Shown: positions 43,179 through 52,991, counted from the first letter of the stretch. The stretch: DNA of 64,000 nt from CAYRDC01 sp964422925 (GCA_964422925.1 CAYRDC010000004.1:85276-149275), one strand, 5' to 3'. A program made the numbers and translations. Notes: generated by a model from the letters alone, not told the origin.

Positions 43179-44426
43179 ATGAATACGCAAGAGTTAGTTG
43201 AATCATTTGCTGAATTCAAGGAATTCAAGAACATAGACAGGCCCACGATGATGCGGGTGCTGGAAGACGTGTTCCGCACCTTGCTTCGCAAGAAATATGG
43301 CAGTGATGACAACTTTGACATTATCGTCAATGTCGACAAAGGGGACCTGGAAATTTACCGCAGACGGGAAATCGTCAAAGACGGGGAAGTGGAAGACCCG
43401 CTGACCCAGATCGAATTGAGTGAAGCCCTGAAAATTGAACCGGATTTTGAAGTGGGCGAGGAAGCCTATGAACAAATCCCGATCGAATCCTTCGGGCGCA
43501 GGGCTGTGCTGGCCGCGCGTCAAACCCTCATTTCCCGCATTATGGAGCTGGAAAAAGATGAGGTTTACAAAAAATACAAAGATCGGGTAGGAGAAATTGT
43601 AACAGGAGAGGTTTACCAGATCTGGAAAAGGGAAATCCTGCTGCTGGACGATGAAGGCAATGAGTTGACCCTTCCCAAACAGGAAATGATTCCCAGCGAT
43701 TTCTTCAAAAAAGGCGAAACGGTCCGTTGCGTGGTTAAGAAAGTGGAAATGCGTAACAATAACCCTATCATTATTCTTTCAAGAACGAATAATGCCTTCC
43801 TGGCCAAACTGCTTGAGCTGGAAGTACCGGAGATTTTTGACGGATTGATCACTATTAAAAATATCGTAAGGCAGCCGGGCGAACGGGCCAAGGTGGCCGT
43901 GGAATCCTATGACGACCGGATTGACCCGGTGGGGGCCTGTGTAGGGATGAAAGGAAGCCGTATCCACGGGATCGTCAGGGAGCTGCGCAACGAAAACATT
44001 GATATCATCAACTATACAAATAATACACAACTGTATATACAAAGGGCGTTAAGCCCTGCCAAGATCAGCTATATGGAGCTGGACCAGGAAAACAAAAAGG
44101 TGGCTGTTTACCTGAAACCTGACCAGGTATCGCTGGCAATCGGCAAAGGCGGCCTGAACATTAAACTGGCCAGCCGCCTGACAGGGTATGAAATCGATGT
44201 GTTCCGGGATGTGGATGATGAAGAATATGACATCGAACTGGACGAATTTGTGGATGAGATTGACGAATGGATGATCGATGAATTGAAAAAAATAGGTTGC
44301 GATACTGCAAAAAGTGTATTAGCATTGAGTGTTGAAGAGCTGGTACGCAGGACTGACCTGGAAGAAGAAACCATTAAAGAGATTGTAAAAATCCTGCGGG
44401 AAGAATTTGAAGAAGAAGGGGGATAA
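43179..44426 (+). CDS. nusA: Transcription factor NusA
   Basis: 415 residues. NusA binds RNA polymerase and controls pausing, termination and antitermination. The N-terminal domain (1-125), S1 domain (about 135-205; RVGEIVTGEVYQIWKREILLLDDEGNELTLPKQE), and two KH domains (VGACVGMKGSRIHGIVREL and VSLAIGKGGLNIKLASRLTGYEIDV) are present. The acidic C-terminal region (about 345-415) has a helix-hairpin-helix-like segment, as in the short Bacteroidota NusA without alpha-binding repeats. Followed by infB after nine bases. Confidence 0.96.
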   Translation: MNTQELVESFAEFKEFKNIDRPTMMRVLEDVFRTLLRKKYGSDDNFDIIVNVDKGDLEIYRRREIVKDGEVEDPLTQIELSEALKIEPDFEVGEEAYEQIPIESFGRRAVLAARQTLISRIMELEKDEVYKKYKDRVGEIVTGEVYQIWKREILLLDDEGNELTLPKQEMIPSDFFKKGETVRCVVKKVEMRNNNPIIILSRTNNAFLAKLLELEVPEIFDGLITIKNIVRQPGERAKVAVESYDDRIDPVGACVGMKGSRIHGIVRELRNENIDIINYTNNTQLYIQRALSPAKISYMELDQENKKVAVYLKPDQVSLAIGKGGLNIKLASRLTGYEIDVFRDVDDEEYDIELDEFVDEIDEWMIDELKKIGCDTAKSVLALSVEELVRRTDLEEETIKEIVKILREEFEEEGG

Positions 44427-44435
44427 ACCGACAAT

Positions 44436-47129
44436 ATGCCTGAGATTCAAAAAGCAAAGCGTTTAGCCAAGGTCGCCAATGAATTCAACATTGGCCGGGC
44501 CACTATTGTAGAGTACCTGGTAAAACAGGGCTTCAACATTGAAGATAAGCCCACTACCAAGGTAACGCCCGAGATGTATGATGCTTTACTGAAAGAATTC
44601 AGACAGGAAAAGCTTTTGAAAGGCAAAGCGGAACAAATTCAGATCGGCCAAACGGAAAAGCATGATGTCACCATTGATGAAAAGCAAATTCTGGTACATA
44701 AGCCGGAAGATGAAACCGAGACCCTGATGATATCCGGCACGGCTATTACCCCTGAAGAAATAACCCGGGAAGAAACCGCTCCCGAAAAAGAACCGGAGAA
44801 AAAGCCGGAACCGGTTGAAAAACCTGTGCTGCAAGGGCCAAAAGTAGTGGGTACTATCGAACTGGAAACGATTGAAAAAAAGAAAAAGGAAAAAGAAAAG
44901 CCTGCTGAAAAAATCCCTCCGGAAGAAGAAGTTAAACCCGCCACAAAGGAAAAACCAGTTACAGTTGGTCAGAAATTAAAAACCCCGGCCCCGGAGGAAA
45001 AAGAAAAAGAGGTTATAAAAACTGAATATCAAAAACTGAAGGGGCCTAAAATTACCGGTAAAATTGAGCTGCCCACCGAAGAAGAAAAGAAAAAAACCAA
45101 AAAACCGGTAGCCTCTTCTTCTGTTGAAAAGGAAACAGAAAAGAAACGCAGAACCCGTAAACGCATTCATAAAAAAGAAAGCCGGGAAGGCAAAAAGCAA
45201 AAGGGAAAAGAAGCGGAAGTTCAGGAAATTTCCCAGCAGGAGATTGAAGAAAAACTGAGAAAAACCATGGCCGCCATCAGCGGAGGCCTGCGGCAAAAAA
45301 GCGCCCGCTCCAGGCACAGGCGGGAAAAACGCTTAAGCCGCAGCGAAGAGCTTGCCGGCCAGGAACAGGAAGGAAACGTACTGGAAGTAACAGAATTTAT
45401 CTCCGTGGCCGAACTGGCTTCCCTGCTGGATAAATCGCCTACTGATATTATTAATTCCTGCCTGAGCCTGGGAATTGTGGTTTCCATAAACCAGCGGCTG
45501 GACGCGGAAGTGATTGAACTGGTGGCCAGTGAATTCGGCTATGAAGTAAAGTTTATTTCCGTTACCGAGCAGGATGACTTTGAAGAGGAAGAAGAAGACA
45601 ACCCGGAAGACCTGGTGCCACGGCCTCCAATCGTAACCATTATGGGCCATGTGGACCATGGAAAAACTTCCCTGCTCGACTATATCCGCAAAACCAATGT
45701 CATTGCCGGTGAGAAGGGGGGTATCACCCAGCATATTGGCGCCTACGAAGTAAGCCTCGACAACGGAAAGAAAATCTGTTTCCTCGACACCCCCGGCCAC
45801 GAAGCCTTTACCGCCATGCGCGCCCGTGGCGCCAAAGTAACCGATATCGCAGTGATTGTCATCGCAGCTGATGACAACATCATGCCCCAAACGAAGGAAG
45901 CCATCAGTCACGCACAGGCTGCCGGAGTACCCATGATCTTTGCCATTAACAAGATTGACAAGCCGGATGCTAATCCGGACCGGATCAAAGAGCAACTGGC
46001 CAATATGAACATTCTGGTGGAAGACTGGGGCGGGAAATACCAGGTACAGGAAATTTCAGCCAAAACAGGAGCCAATGTAGACGCGCTGCTGGAAAAGATA
46101 TTACTGGAAGCCGAAATGCTGGACCTGAAAGCCAATCCCAACAGGCGTGCTATCGGAACCATTATTGAAGCCACACTGGATAAAGGCCGCGGATATGTTT
46201 CCACCGTGCTGGTGCAAATCGGCACCATGCGCCAGGGCGATATGGTGGTTTCGGGCAGCTATTACGGCCACGTGAAAGCCATGTTCAATGAACGGGGCCT
46301 GCGGCTGCAGGAAGCTGGGCCTTCCACACCAGTTCAACTCCTGGGATTGAACGGGGCCCCGCAAGCCGGTGAAAAATTCAAAGTGTACGAATCAGAACAG
46401 GAGGCCAAAGCCGCAGCCAACAGACGGGCGCAACTCGAACGCGAACAGGGCCTCCGCGCGCAGAAACACATTACTCTCGATGAAATCGGCAGGCGACTTT
46501 CCCTGGGCACCTTCAAGGAACTCAACATCATCATCAAGGGCGATGTGGATGGTTCGGTGGAGGCATTGGCCGACTCCCTGTTAAAGCTGTCCACCGAAGA
46601 AATCCAGGTCAACGTTCAGCACAAAGCAGTAGGGCCGATCAATGAATCGGACGTGCTGCTGGCTTCAGCTTCCGATGCTATTATCATTGGCTTCCAGGTC
46701 AGGCCGGGGTTGAAAGCCCGCAAGCTGGCCGAACAGGAAAACATCGAAATCAGAACATATTCGGTTATCTACGATGCCATTGAAGAGATTAAATCCGCCT
46801 TGGAAGGCATGCTGGAACCGAAAGTGGTGGAGAAGGTGACCGGCAACGTGGAAGTGAAGGAAATCTTCAAGATCACCAAGGTTGGAAAAGTGGCCGGCTG
46901 TCTTGTGACGGACGGCAAAATCACGCGCGATTCCAAAGTACATGTGGTACGGGACGGAATCGTGATTTACACTGGTGAACTGAGCTCCCTGAAACGGTTC
47001 AAGGATGATGTCAAGGAAGTAAGAAGCGGCCAGGAATGCGGGCTGACGGTTAAAGACTTTGCCGACCTGAAAGTGGGTGACATCATCGAAGCATACGTTG
47101 AAGAAGAAATCAAACGCACCCTGGATTAA
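44436..47129 (+). CDS. infB: Translation initiation factor IF-2
   Basis: 897 residues. IF-2 positions initiator tRNA on the 30S subunit using GTP. An N-terminal IF2N domain (KRLAKVANEFNIGRATIVEYLVKQG) is followed by a long, low-complexity Lys/Glu/Pro-rich linker (about 70-280), a second IF2N-like segment (SVAELASLLDKSPTDIINSCLSLG), then the G domain: G1 GHVDHGKTSLLD (about 403-414), DTPGHEAF and NKIDKPDAN, and domains II-IV to the C-terminus. Last gene of the operon; the glycan genes start nine bases later, so transcription may continue. Confidence 0.97.
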   Translation: MPEIQKAKRLAKVANEFNIGRATIVEYLVKQGFNIEDKPTTKVTPEMYDALLKEFRQEKLLKGKAEQIQIGQTEKHDVTIDEKQILVHKPEDETETLMISGTAITPEEITREETAPEKEPEKKPEPVEKPVLQGPKVVGTIELETIEKKKKEKEKPAEKIPPEEEVKPATKEKPVTVGQKLKTPAPEEKEKEVIKTEYQKLKGPKITGKIELPTEEEKKKTKKPVASSSVEKETEKKRRTRKRIHKKESREGKKQKGKEAEVQEISQQEIEEKLRKTMAAISGGLRQKSARSRHRREKRLSRSEELAGQEQEGNVLEVTEFISVAELASLLDKSPTDIINSCLSLGIVVSINQRLDAEVIELVASEFGYEVKFISVTEQDDFEEEEEDNPEDLVPRPPIVTIMGHVDHGKTSLLDYIRKTNVIAGEKGGITQHIGAYEVSLDNGKKICFLDTPGHEAFTAMRARGAKVTDIAVIVIAADDNIMPQTKEAISHAQAAGVPMIFAINKIDKPDANPDRIKEQLANMNILVEDWGGKYQVQEISAKTGANVDALLEKILLEAEMLDLKANPNRRAIGTIIEATLDKGRGYVSTVLVQIGTMRQGDMVVSGSYYGHVKAMFNERGLRLQEAGPSTPVQLLGLNGAPQAGEKFKVYESEQEAKAAANRRAQLEREQGLRAQKHITLDEIGRRLSLGTFKELNIIIKGDVDGSVEALADSLLKLSTEEIQVNVQHKAVGPINESDVLLASASDAIIIGFQVRPGLKARKLAEQENIEIRTYSVIYDAIEEIKSALEGMLEPKVVEKVTGNVEVKEIFKITKVGKVAGCLVTDGKITRDSKVHVVRDGIVIYTGELSSLKRFKDDVKEVRSGQECGLTVKDFADLKVGDIIEAYVEEEIKRTLD

Positions 47130-47138
47130 GGCTTTGCC

Positions 47139-48371
47139 ATGCCTTTTTTCAATCATTCTGCCCTGACCCGGACCCGGGATATTTTATTTCTTGCCTTCGG
47201 TTTCTCCCTGCCTTTTATTCACAGCTGCCCGAAAGTGCCTTTTGTGTCTTACCTGGGCCTTGCCTGGTTGCTTGCCTGGCTGTTAACCCGGAGCTACCGG
47301 CAAATCTCATTCCGCCAAACCTGGCAATTCACCGTTCTTTTGCCTGTGCTGTACCTGTTGTACCTTGCCGGGATGCTCTGGACCGCCAACACAGCTGCCG
47401 GCTGGTTCGACCTCCAGGTGAAAGCCGGATTGCTGGGGATCCCGGTTATGCTTATGGCCATGCGCCCCGGGAAAAAACTGCTGCAAAGGGCGGAACTGAC
47501 CTTCGTAGCAGGGGTACTGCTATCTACCTTCATTACCGTGGCGCTGAAACTGGTGGCAGGGCATGGAACCGGCCGGTTTTATTACATCAGTCTGGGGAAA
47601 CCCATGGGTTTGCACCCGACTTATTACGGCATGATGACCGGCCTGGCGGTCCTGTTCCTGGCTTTCCGGCTGTATCGTGCGAGGCACGAGTGGCCTGATT
47701 GGAAAAAACGCCTCAGTCTGGCGGCCCTGGCCTGGCTGGTTGTTTTTTTCTTCCTGCTGGCTTCCCGGGGATGCCTGGTGGCAGGATTGGTCATTGGGAG
47801 CATCGCCTGGGCGCGGTTTACCTTTATCGGGAACCTGAAAAAAGGCCTTGGAATGATCGCGGCCGCCATATTGCTGATGGCTGGTCTGTACTTTTTATTC
47901 CCTTACCCCTTTCAGCGCATGGCTAACGCCACTCGCTGGGTTCAGCCGGAGCAGCGGAAAGACTACAAGAATTCGGCTACTGTGCGCCTGGCGATCTGGG
48001 AGGCGGCCGTGCAGGCAACTGCTGACAATCTCCCCTTTGGGGCCGGCACTGGGGACGCCAAAGACATTCTCGGGGAAAAATTCCGGCAGGAGGGCAAGGA
48101 AGTGCTTTTCGAAAAAAAGCTGAACGCCCACAACCAGTTCCTGCAAACTACCATCGCTATTGGCTTGCCCGGCCTGTTGGTTTTGCTGCTGGCTCTGGGT
48201 TGGCCGGCCTGGCTTGCCTGGAAAAAAAGGCAATGGCTCTTCTTCTACTGGCTGATGCTCATCGGCATTAACATGTTGTTTGAAAGCACGCTGGAAGTAC
48301 AGGCCGGTGTGCTGTTCATCTCCTATTTTTATCCTTTCTTTTCATTGCGCCAACAAGCCGGACCCGCATGA
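47139..48371 (+). CDS. O-antigen ligase/polymerase-like membrane protein (first copy)
   Basis: 410 residues with about 11 hydrophobic segments and the large periplasmic loop late in the protein (about 255-345; RWVQPEQRKDYKNSATVRLAIWEAAVQATADN, GAGTGDAKDILGE and HNQFLQTTIAIGLPGLL). This is the Wzy_C layout shared by O-antigen ligases (WaaL) and polymerases (Wzy); the two cannot be separated here. The His of HNQFLQ is the usual conserved one. The ATG lies nine bases after infB and the stop overlaps the GT9-TsaC gene by 4 bases, so it belongs with surface glycan synthesis. Confidence 0.85.
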   Translation: MPFFNHSALTRTRDILFLAFGFSLPFIHSCPKVPFVSYLGLAWLLAWLLTRSYRQISFRQTWQFTVLLPVLYLLYLAGMLWTANTAAGWFDLQVKAGLLGIPVMLMAMRPGKKLLQRAELTFVAGVLLSTFITVALKLVAGHGTGRFYYISLGKPMGLHPTYYGMMTGLAVLFLAFRLYRARHEWPDWKKRLSLAALAWLVVFFFLLASRGCLVAGLVIGSIAWARFTFIGNLKKGLGMIAAAILLMAGLYFLFPYPFQRMANATRWVQPEQRKDYKNSATVRLAIWEAAVQATADNLPFGAGTGDAKDILGEKFRQEGKEVLFEKKLNAHNQFLQTTIAIGLPGLLVLLLALGWPAWLAWKKRQWLFFYWLMLIGINMLFESTLEVQAGVLFISYFYPFFSLRQQAGPA

Positions 48372-49993
48372 AGCGATTCCTGGTCATACAAACAGCATAC
48401 ACGGGCGATGTGGTTCTGATGCTTCCGGTAATCGATGTACTCAAAAAAAGGTACCCGGAGGCCGTGGTTGATGTATTGGTCAGAAAGGGCAATGAGGAAT
48501 TGCTGAAGGCATACCCGGGCCCCGGAAGGGTGCTGGTTTTCGACAAGCGCAAAAACAAGTGGCTGAACCTGTGTCGCCTGGTTCGTACCCTCCGGAAGGA
48601 ACGGTATGATGCGGTGTATAACCTGCAGCGGTTTTTCTCCTCGGGGCTGATCATGGCTTTGGTTCGAACGGGTGAAAGAGTTTGTTTTGACAAAAACCCG
48701 CTTGCCTTTCTGGCAATCCGGAAGGTGCCGCACCGGATCCCGGATATCCGTGAAAGTCGGCCCCTGCATGAAGTGCAGCGCAATTTATCGCTGCTGGGCC
48801 CGGTTCCCGCAAAAGCGCCCAAGCCCGTACTGCCTTTACCTCCCGGCAGCGTGGAACGCGTAAAGGAATTCACGGAACGGGGCCCTTATTTTGTAGTGGC
48901 TCCTGCTTCCGTTTGGTTTACCAAGCAATGGCCGCAGAATAAATGGCGGCAACTGCTTGAACGGCTTCCGGCCAAGTGCCCGGTTTACCTGATTGGCTCG
49001 GCCTCAGAAAAAGACTTTGCCGAATCACTGGTTTCCGCGCACCCCAGGGCCGAAAATCTTTGCGGCCGGCTTTCCCTGCCCGAATCTGCCGCCCTGATGC
49101 GATACGCCCTCCGGGTATTTTGCAACGACAGCGCCCCGCTGCACCTGGCATCCGCGGTAAATGCCCCGGTTTCCGCGGTGTTTTGCTCCACGGTCACAGA
49201 TTTTGGGTTTTACCCCTTGTCGGACGACCACCGCATAGCGGAAACCCGGGAAACACTGGTTTGCCGCCCCTGCGGACTGCACGGACACACATCCTGCCCG
49301 CAAAAACATTTTCGTTGTGCCTTGTCGATTGACCCCATACAATTGTTTCCGGCTACGCTTTGGCTCAAAGCCGCAAAAACCCGCTACCAACCGGGGGAAA
49401 TAAAAGCCGAGGTATTGTCCCAAATCAAAAAAGGCGGGGTGTTGCTGCACAACACGGACACCATACCGGGTTTGGCAGCACGCGCTTCGGACACTGCCGC
49501 CATTGACCGGATAGTGGAAATCAAAAACCGGCCCCCGGAAAAAGGCATGATCCTGTTGTGTGAAAATATCCAACAGGTAAAGCGCTACGTGCGCCAAATC
49601 CCCGAACTCGCTTTCCGCCTGTGGGACCTGGCCGGGGATACGCCTGTTACCCTGGTTATGCCGGCTGCCCGGAACCTGGATTCCCGCCTGACAGGGCCGG
49701 ACGGCAGCGTAGCTATCCGGGTGGTTCGCCAGGAACAGCTACAGGAAATACTCCGCGCTGCCGGGGAAGCCGTGGTTTCCACCAGCGCGAATAAAAGCGG
49801 GGAAGCTCCCCCGGACCAACTCAGTGCCGTGGACCCGGAAATTCTGGAAACTGTGGATTTTATCCTGGAGGACGAAATCCCTGCGGCAGGCCAGCCTTCC
49901 ACCGTCATACGGATTGAAGAAAAGGGATTTTCTGTGCTGCGCGAGGGGGCAATAACCCCGGCACTGAAGGAATTTTTGCAGGGCGGTCAGTAA
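48368..49993 (+). CDS. Family 9 glycosyltransferase fused to a TsaC/YrdC domain
   Basis: 541 residues. Residues about 1-325 are a GT9 (heptosyltransferase-like) enzyme: KRFLVIQTAYTGDVVLMLPVIDVLKKRYPEA, LVRTLRKERYDAVYNLQRFFSS, FVVAPASVWFTKQWP, LIGSASEKDFAESLV and FCNDSAPLHLASAVNAPVSAVF. From about 340 the sequence changes to a YrdC/TsaC domain: GGVLLHNTDTIPGLAARASD, VEIKNRPPEKGMILLC (KxR motif), VTLVMPA, GSVAIRVV and VSTSANKSGEAP. TsaC makes threonylcarbamoyl-AMP for tRNA t6A. The frame is open across the junction with no start at the second domain. A true fusion, or two genes merged by a deletion or sequencing error, are the alternatives. Overlaps the preceding gene by 4 bases. Confidence 0.83.
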   Translation: MKRFLVIQTAYTGDVVLMLPVIDVLKKRYPEAVVDVLVRKGNEELLKAYPGPGRVLVFDKRKNKWLNLCRLVRTLRKERYDAVYNLQRFFSSGLIMALVRTGERVCFDKNPLAFLAIRKVPHRIPDIRESRPLHEVQRNLSLLGPVPAKAPKPVLPLPPGSVERVKEFTERGPYFVVAPASVWFTKQWPQNKWRQLLERLPAKCPVYLIGSASEKDFAESLVSAHPRAENLCGRLSLPESAALMRYALRVFCNDSAPLHLASAVNAPVSAVFCSTVTDFGFYPLSDDHRIAETRETLVCRPCGLHGHTSCPQKHFRCALSIDPIQLFPATLWLKAAKTRYQPGEIKAEVLSQIKKGGVLLHNTDTIPGLAARASDTAAIDRIVEIKNRPPEKGMILLCENIQQVKRYVRQIPELAFRLWDLAGDTPVTLVMPAARNLDSRLTGPDGSVAIRVVRQEQLQEILRAAGEAVVSTSANKSGEAPPDQLSAVDPEILETVDFILEDEIPAAGQPSTVIRIEEKGFSVLREGAITPALKEFLQGGQ

Positions 49994-50754
49994 GTTCCCC
50001 GGTTTTTAATCAGCTTGCGGAGCAATTCATACTTCAGCCTTGTTTCATGTGCCCGTACACGGGCGATCTGCCAGCCGGCTTTCCCGTCCAGAAAGCCCCC
50101 CCATACCACATAATCCATCACAAAGCGGAAAACCGGGTTCAGCCTGCGCTTCACCCACCCGGCCTTCTTCCCCTGTCGCCAGTATTTCCCGGCCGACAAG
50201 GCGGCATATTTCCCGGCTTTCTCCCAAAGCTCTTCCACTGAGTCGACCGTGTAATGCAACAGGTGCCCCTTCAATTTCCGGACAACGGGTGTGCCGGCAA
50301 ACCGCAATTCTTCATGAACTTCTTCATCGCCCCAGGAAGCAAATGCCCGGTGGAAAAGCCGCACGTGCCAGTCAGGATACCAGCCGCCATGGCGTATCCA
50401 GCGCCCGCAATACCGGCTCAGCCGGTTTACGGAAAAAACGGTGTTTTCAGGCAGGGAACCGGTATCCAGCTCTTTCAGCGACCGGACCAGGGCTTCGGAA
50501 AGCACTTCATCGGCATCAATGGACAGGATCCAGTCATAACGGGCTTGCCGGTTCCCGAAGTTTTTACCGGGCCCGTACCCTTCCCAGTCCTTTTCAAAAA
50601 TCCGGCAACCCAGCCGGGCGGCAATATCCCGGGTCGCATCGGTGCTGTGGTGGTCCACCACCACAATGTCGTCCGTAACCATTGCCAAAGCCGGCAGGCA
50701 AGGCTCCAGGTACCTGGCGGCATTCAGTGTGATAAGGACTGCAGAAAAGGCCAT
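49987..50754 (-). CDS. Family 2 glycosyltransferase (WaaE/KdtX-like)
   Basis: 255 residues, no membrane segments. FSAVLITLNAARYLEPCLPAL opens the GT-A fold, DIVVVDHHSTDATRDIA and WILSIDADEVLS supply the nucleotide-binding and DxD-like (Asp-Ala-Asp) positions, and RLFHRAFASWGDEEVHEEL the acceptor region. The GYGPGKNFG motif and length match LPS-core beta-1,4-glucosyltransferases of the WaaE/KdtX group. Its stop overlaps the fusion gene's 3' end by 7 bases; it is read divergently from the next GT2 gene, 75 bases away. Confidence 0.87.
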   Translation of the reverse strand: MAFSAVLITLNAARYLEPCLPALAMVTDDIVVVDHHSTDATRDIAARLGCRIFEKDWEGYGPGKNFGNRQARYDWILSIDADEVLSEALVRSLKELDTGSLPENTVFSVNRLSRYCGRWIRHGGWYPDWHVRLFHRAFASWGDEEVHEELRFAGTPVVRKLKGHLLHYTVDSVEELWEKAGKYAALSAGKYWRQGKKAGWVKRRLNPVFRFVMDYVVWGGFLDGKAGWQIARVRAHETRLKYELLRKLIKNRGTY

Positions 50755-50829
50755 CGCCTAAAAATAACCAATGATCGGTTAAGGCGAGGCCTGGCACATT
50801 CTTTCTATTTTTACCAAAAGCACCCGTGC

Positions 50830-51705
50830 ATGAACATTCAACAATTTCCGACCCGGATACCTTCGCGAAATCCTCTTCTTTCGGTGCTGATTCCTACCTG
50901 GAACAATCTGCCATATCTGAAGCTATGCGTTCAGAGCCTCCGGGAAAACAGTAAGCCGGGAAACCTGGAAATTGTCCTGCACATCAATGACGGTTCGGAC
51001 GGAAGCCTGGACTGGGCCCGGGCGGAAGGGCTGGTTTTTACCTGGTCAGCGGAAAACATCGGTATTTGCTATGCCGTCAACGCGGCCCGGCAACTGGCCA
51101 GGGGGCAATGGCTGGTATACATGAACGATGACATGTATGCCTGCCCGGGATGGGATTCGGCCTTATTGCGGGCTGCCGGAGAGGCGGGTCACACGCTGTA
51201 CATGCTGTCGTCAACCATGATCGAGCCCGTGGACACGGGAAACCCCTGCGTGCTGGCACCCCATGACTTCGGCCGCAGCCCGGACCGCTTCCGGAAAAAG
51301 GAACTGCTGGCTTTTGCCCGCCAGACCAGGGTCAGCGACTGGCAGGGAAGCACCTGGCCTCCTGTCATGATCCATCACACGCTTTGGGACCGGGTGGGTG
51401 GCTTCAGCCCGGAGTTCAGCCCGGGCATGTATTCCGACCCGGACCTCGCCATGAAATGCTGGCAGGCCGGAGTCCGTTTGTTCCGGGGCGTGGGCAATAG
51501 TCTGGTGTACCACTTCCAGTGCGTATCCACCGGGCGCGTGAAACCCAATAACGGACGAAAAACTTTTCTGAAAAAATGGGGAATCAGCGCTTCGACCTTT
51601 ACCAGGAAAATACTGGAACGGGGCCGCCCCTTTACAGGACCCCTTCCGGACAAGCCCCTGAAAGCGCCTCTAAAGGACCGGGTGAAACGGCTTTTCCTCT
51701 TCTGA
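50830..51705 (+). CDS. Family 2 glycosyltransferase
   Basis: 291 residues from ATG 50830; open sequence further upstream lies antisense to the neighbouring gene. GT-A fold: LLSVLIPTWNNLPYLKLCVQSL, VLHINDGSDGSLDWA, GICYAVNAARQLARGQWLVYMNDDMYA with the Asn-Asp-Asp metal motif, and GGFSPEFSPGMYSDPDLAMKCWQAG for the catalytic end. A basic C-terminal tail (KAPLKDRVKRLFLF) may touch the membrane. Donor and acceptor unknown; its place between O-antigen-ligase-like genes points to surface polysaccharide. The final 36 bases overlap the second ligase gene. Confidence 0.87.
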   Translation: MNIQQFPTRIPSRNPLLSVLIPTWNNLPYLKLCVQSLRENSKPGNLEIVLHINDGSDGSLDWARAEGLVFTWSAENIGICYAVNAARQLARGQWLVYMNDDMYACPGWDSALLRAAGEAGHTLYMLSSTMIEPVDTGNPCVLAPHDFGRSPDRFRKKELLAFARQTRVSDWQGSTWPPVMIHHTLWDRVGGFSPEFSPGMYSDPDLAMKCWQAGVRLFRGVGNSLVYHFQCVSTGRVKPNNGRKTFLKKWGISASTFTRKILERGRPFTGPLPDKPLKAPLKDRVKRLFLF

Positions 51706-52944
51706 CTGCTCCCGGTCGAGCCAAACCAGGGTAAAAGGAATGAAAAACAAAAAGATGGAAGTACCGATCTGGCCTTCCAGGGTGGCCTCCACCATAAAGG
51801 TGATCAACAGCACCAGGTAAATATTCAGAAACAGCCAGTGTCGGAACCGTTTCCGGTACAGCAACGGGAAAACCAGGACTACAAAGGTCAGGACCAGCCC
51901 GCTCAGGCCCATGGAGGCAAAAAAGAACACCCATTGGTTGTGAATGATAAAATTCCGGGGCATGAAAGGGTATTTCTCCGCGTAGATGGCGTTCAGCCGG
52001 TTCATCACATCCCCGGTCCCCTGCCCGAACCAGGGTTTCTCCAGCCCTGCCGCCACCCCAGCCCGCACCGATACAATTCGCCTGCCGTCAGAAGTATTGG
52101 CCGGGTTATGGTTTCTGAAATACTGCTCAAAATCATACCGGGCATAATCCACCCGCCCGCGAAAGGAATCGATGGTGAAATAAGCAAGGAGAGGCGCACC
52201 GGCCAGCAAGAGCATCAATCCGAGCCCCAAAACCCATTTCCGGTGAACGACAACCAAATAAATCACTGAAACCGCAGCCACCAGGTAAAGAGCGGCCAGG
52301 CCGCTGCGCACCGAAAGCACATGCAGGAACACAATCATCCAGAGAATGACGAGCAGCTGTACCGGGCGCTCCTTCCGAAACCACAGGATAAACCCACGGC
52401 TGTACAGGTAAATTCCGGTTATAATGCCCATAACCACCAGCAGGCTGAAGCGAATATGGCTGTAGGGCACCGGAATCGGCTGGCCCATGCGCAGCAGTTC
52501 ATTGAACTGCCGGAAATGAAGGACGTAATTCACAAAAACCACCACGGTGGCGGCTGCCATCACCCAGAAAAAGAAATAATACACGGCCAGGAAGGTTCGC
52601 CTGCGCAGCACGCGCAGCGTCACCACAGCCAGGGGAATGCCCAGGAACGGCAGCTTGATCCGCAGTCGCTCCCACCAGTAAGCCTGGTTTTCAGCACCCA
52701 GGCCATAAACCACATAGAGGAAAAACAGAAGGGTCAGCACCCAAAGTGATGGCCGGGAAAGAAAAACCCTGATATCATCCCGTATGTCCGGATTCACCAG
52801 GAAAACCCCGATCCATATAAACATCCCCACGCTGATCATCACCCTCGAAATCACAAAACCGGCCAGTATGGCCAGCGCGCCCAGCACCATAAAATACGGC
52901 CTGAGTTTCCGGATCAAAGCAACGAGTTGGATATTGACTGACAT
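51670..52944 (-). CDS. O-antigen ligase/polymerase-like membrane protein (second copy)
   Basis: 424 residues with about 12 hydrophobic segments and a periplasmic loop (about 262-330; GRVDYARYDFEQYFRNHNPANTSDGRRIVSVRAG, then EKPWFGQGTGDVMNRLN). HNQWVFFFASMGLSG carries the conserved His. Same Wzy_C superfamily as the 47.1-48.4 kb protein but clearly different in sequence. One of the two may be a polymerase and the other a ligase. Its 3' end overlaps the GT2 gene by 36 bases; the sigma factor gene is divergent, 47 bases away. Confidence 0.84.
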   Translation of the reverse strand: MSVNIQLVALIRKLRPYFMVLGALAILAGFVISRVMISVGMFIWIGVFLVNPDIRDDIRVFLSRPSLWVLTLLFFLYVVYGLGAENQAYWWERLRIKLPFLGIPLAVVTLRVLRRRTFLAVYYFFFWVMAAATVVVFVNYVLHFRQFNELLRMGQPIPVPYSHIRFSLLVVMGIITGIYLYSRGFILWFRKERPVQLLVILWMIVFLHVLSVRSGLAALYLVAAVSVIYLVVVHRKWVLGLGLMLLLAGAPLLAYFTIDSFRGRVDYARYDFEQYFRNHNPANTSDGRRIVSVRAGVAAGLEKPWFGQGTGDVMNRLNAIYAEKYPFMPRNFIIHNQWVFFFASMGLSGLVLTFVVLVFPLLYRKRFRHWLFLNIYLVLLITFMVEATLEGQIGTSIFLFFIPFTLVWLDREQSEEEKPFHPVL

Positions 52945-52991
52945 ATACTCCGGCTCAGCGGGGAATGGATTAATAATCGTATTTTTAAGTT

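Noticed and set aside
50254..50829. Longer start of the plus-strand GT2 gene
   Set aside because: The added part is antisense to the other glycosyltransferase and has no GT features; ATG 50830 starts just before the GT-A fold.
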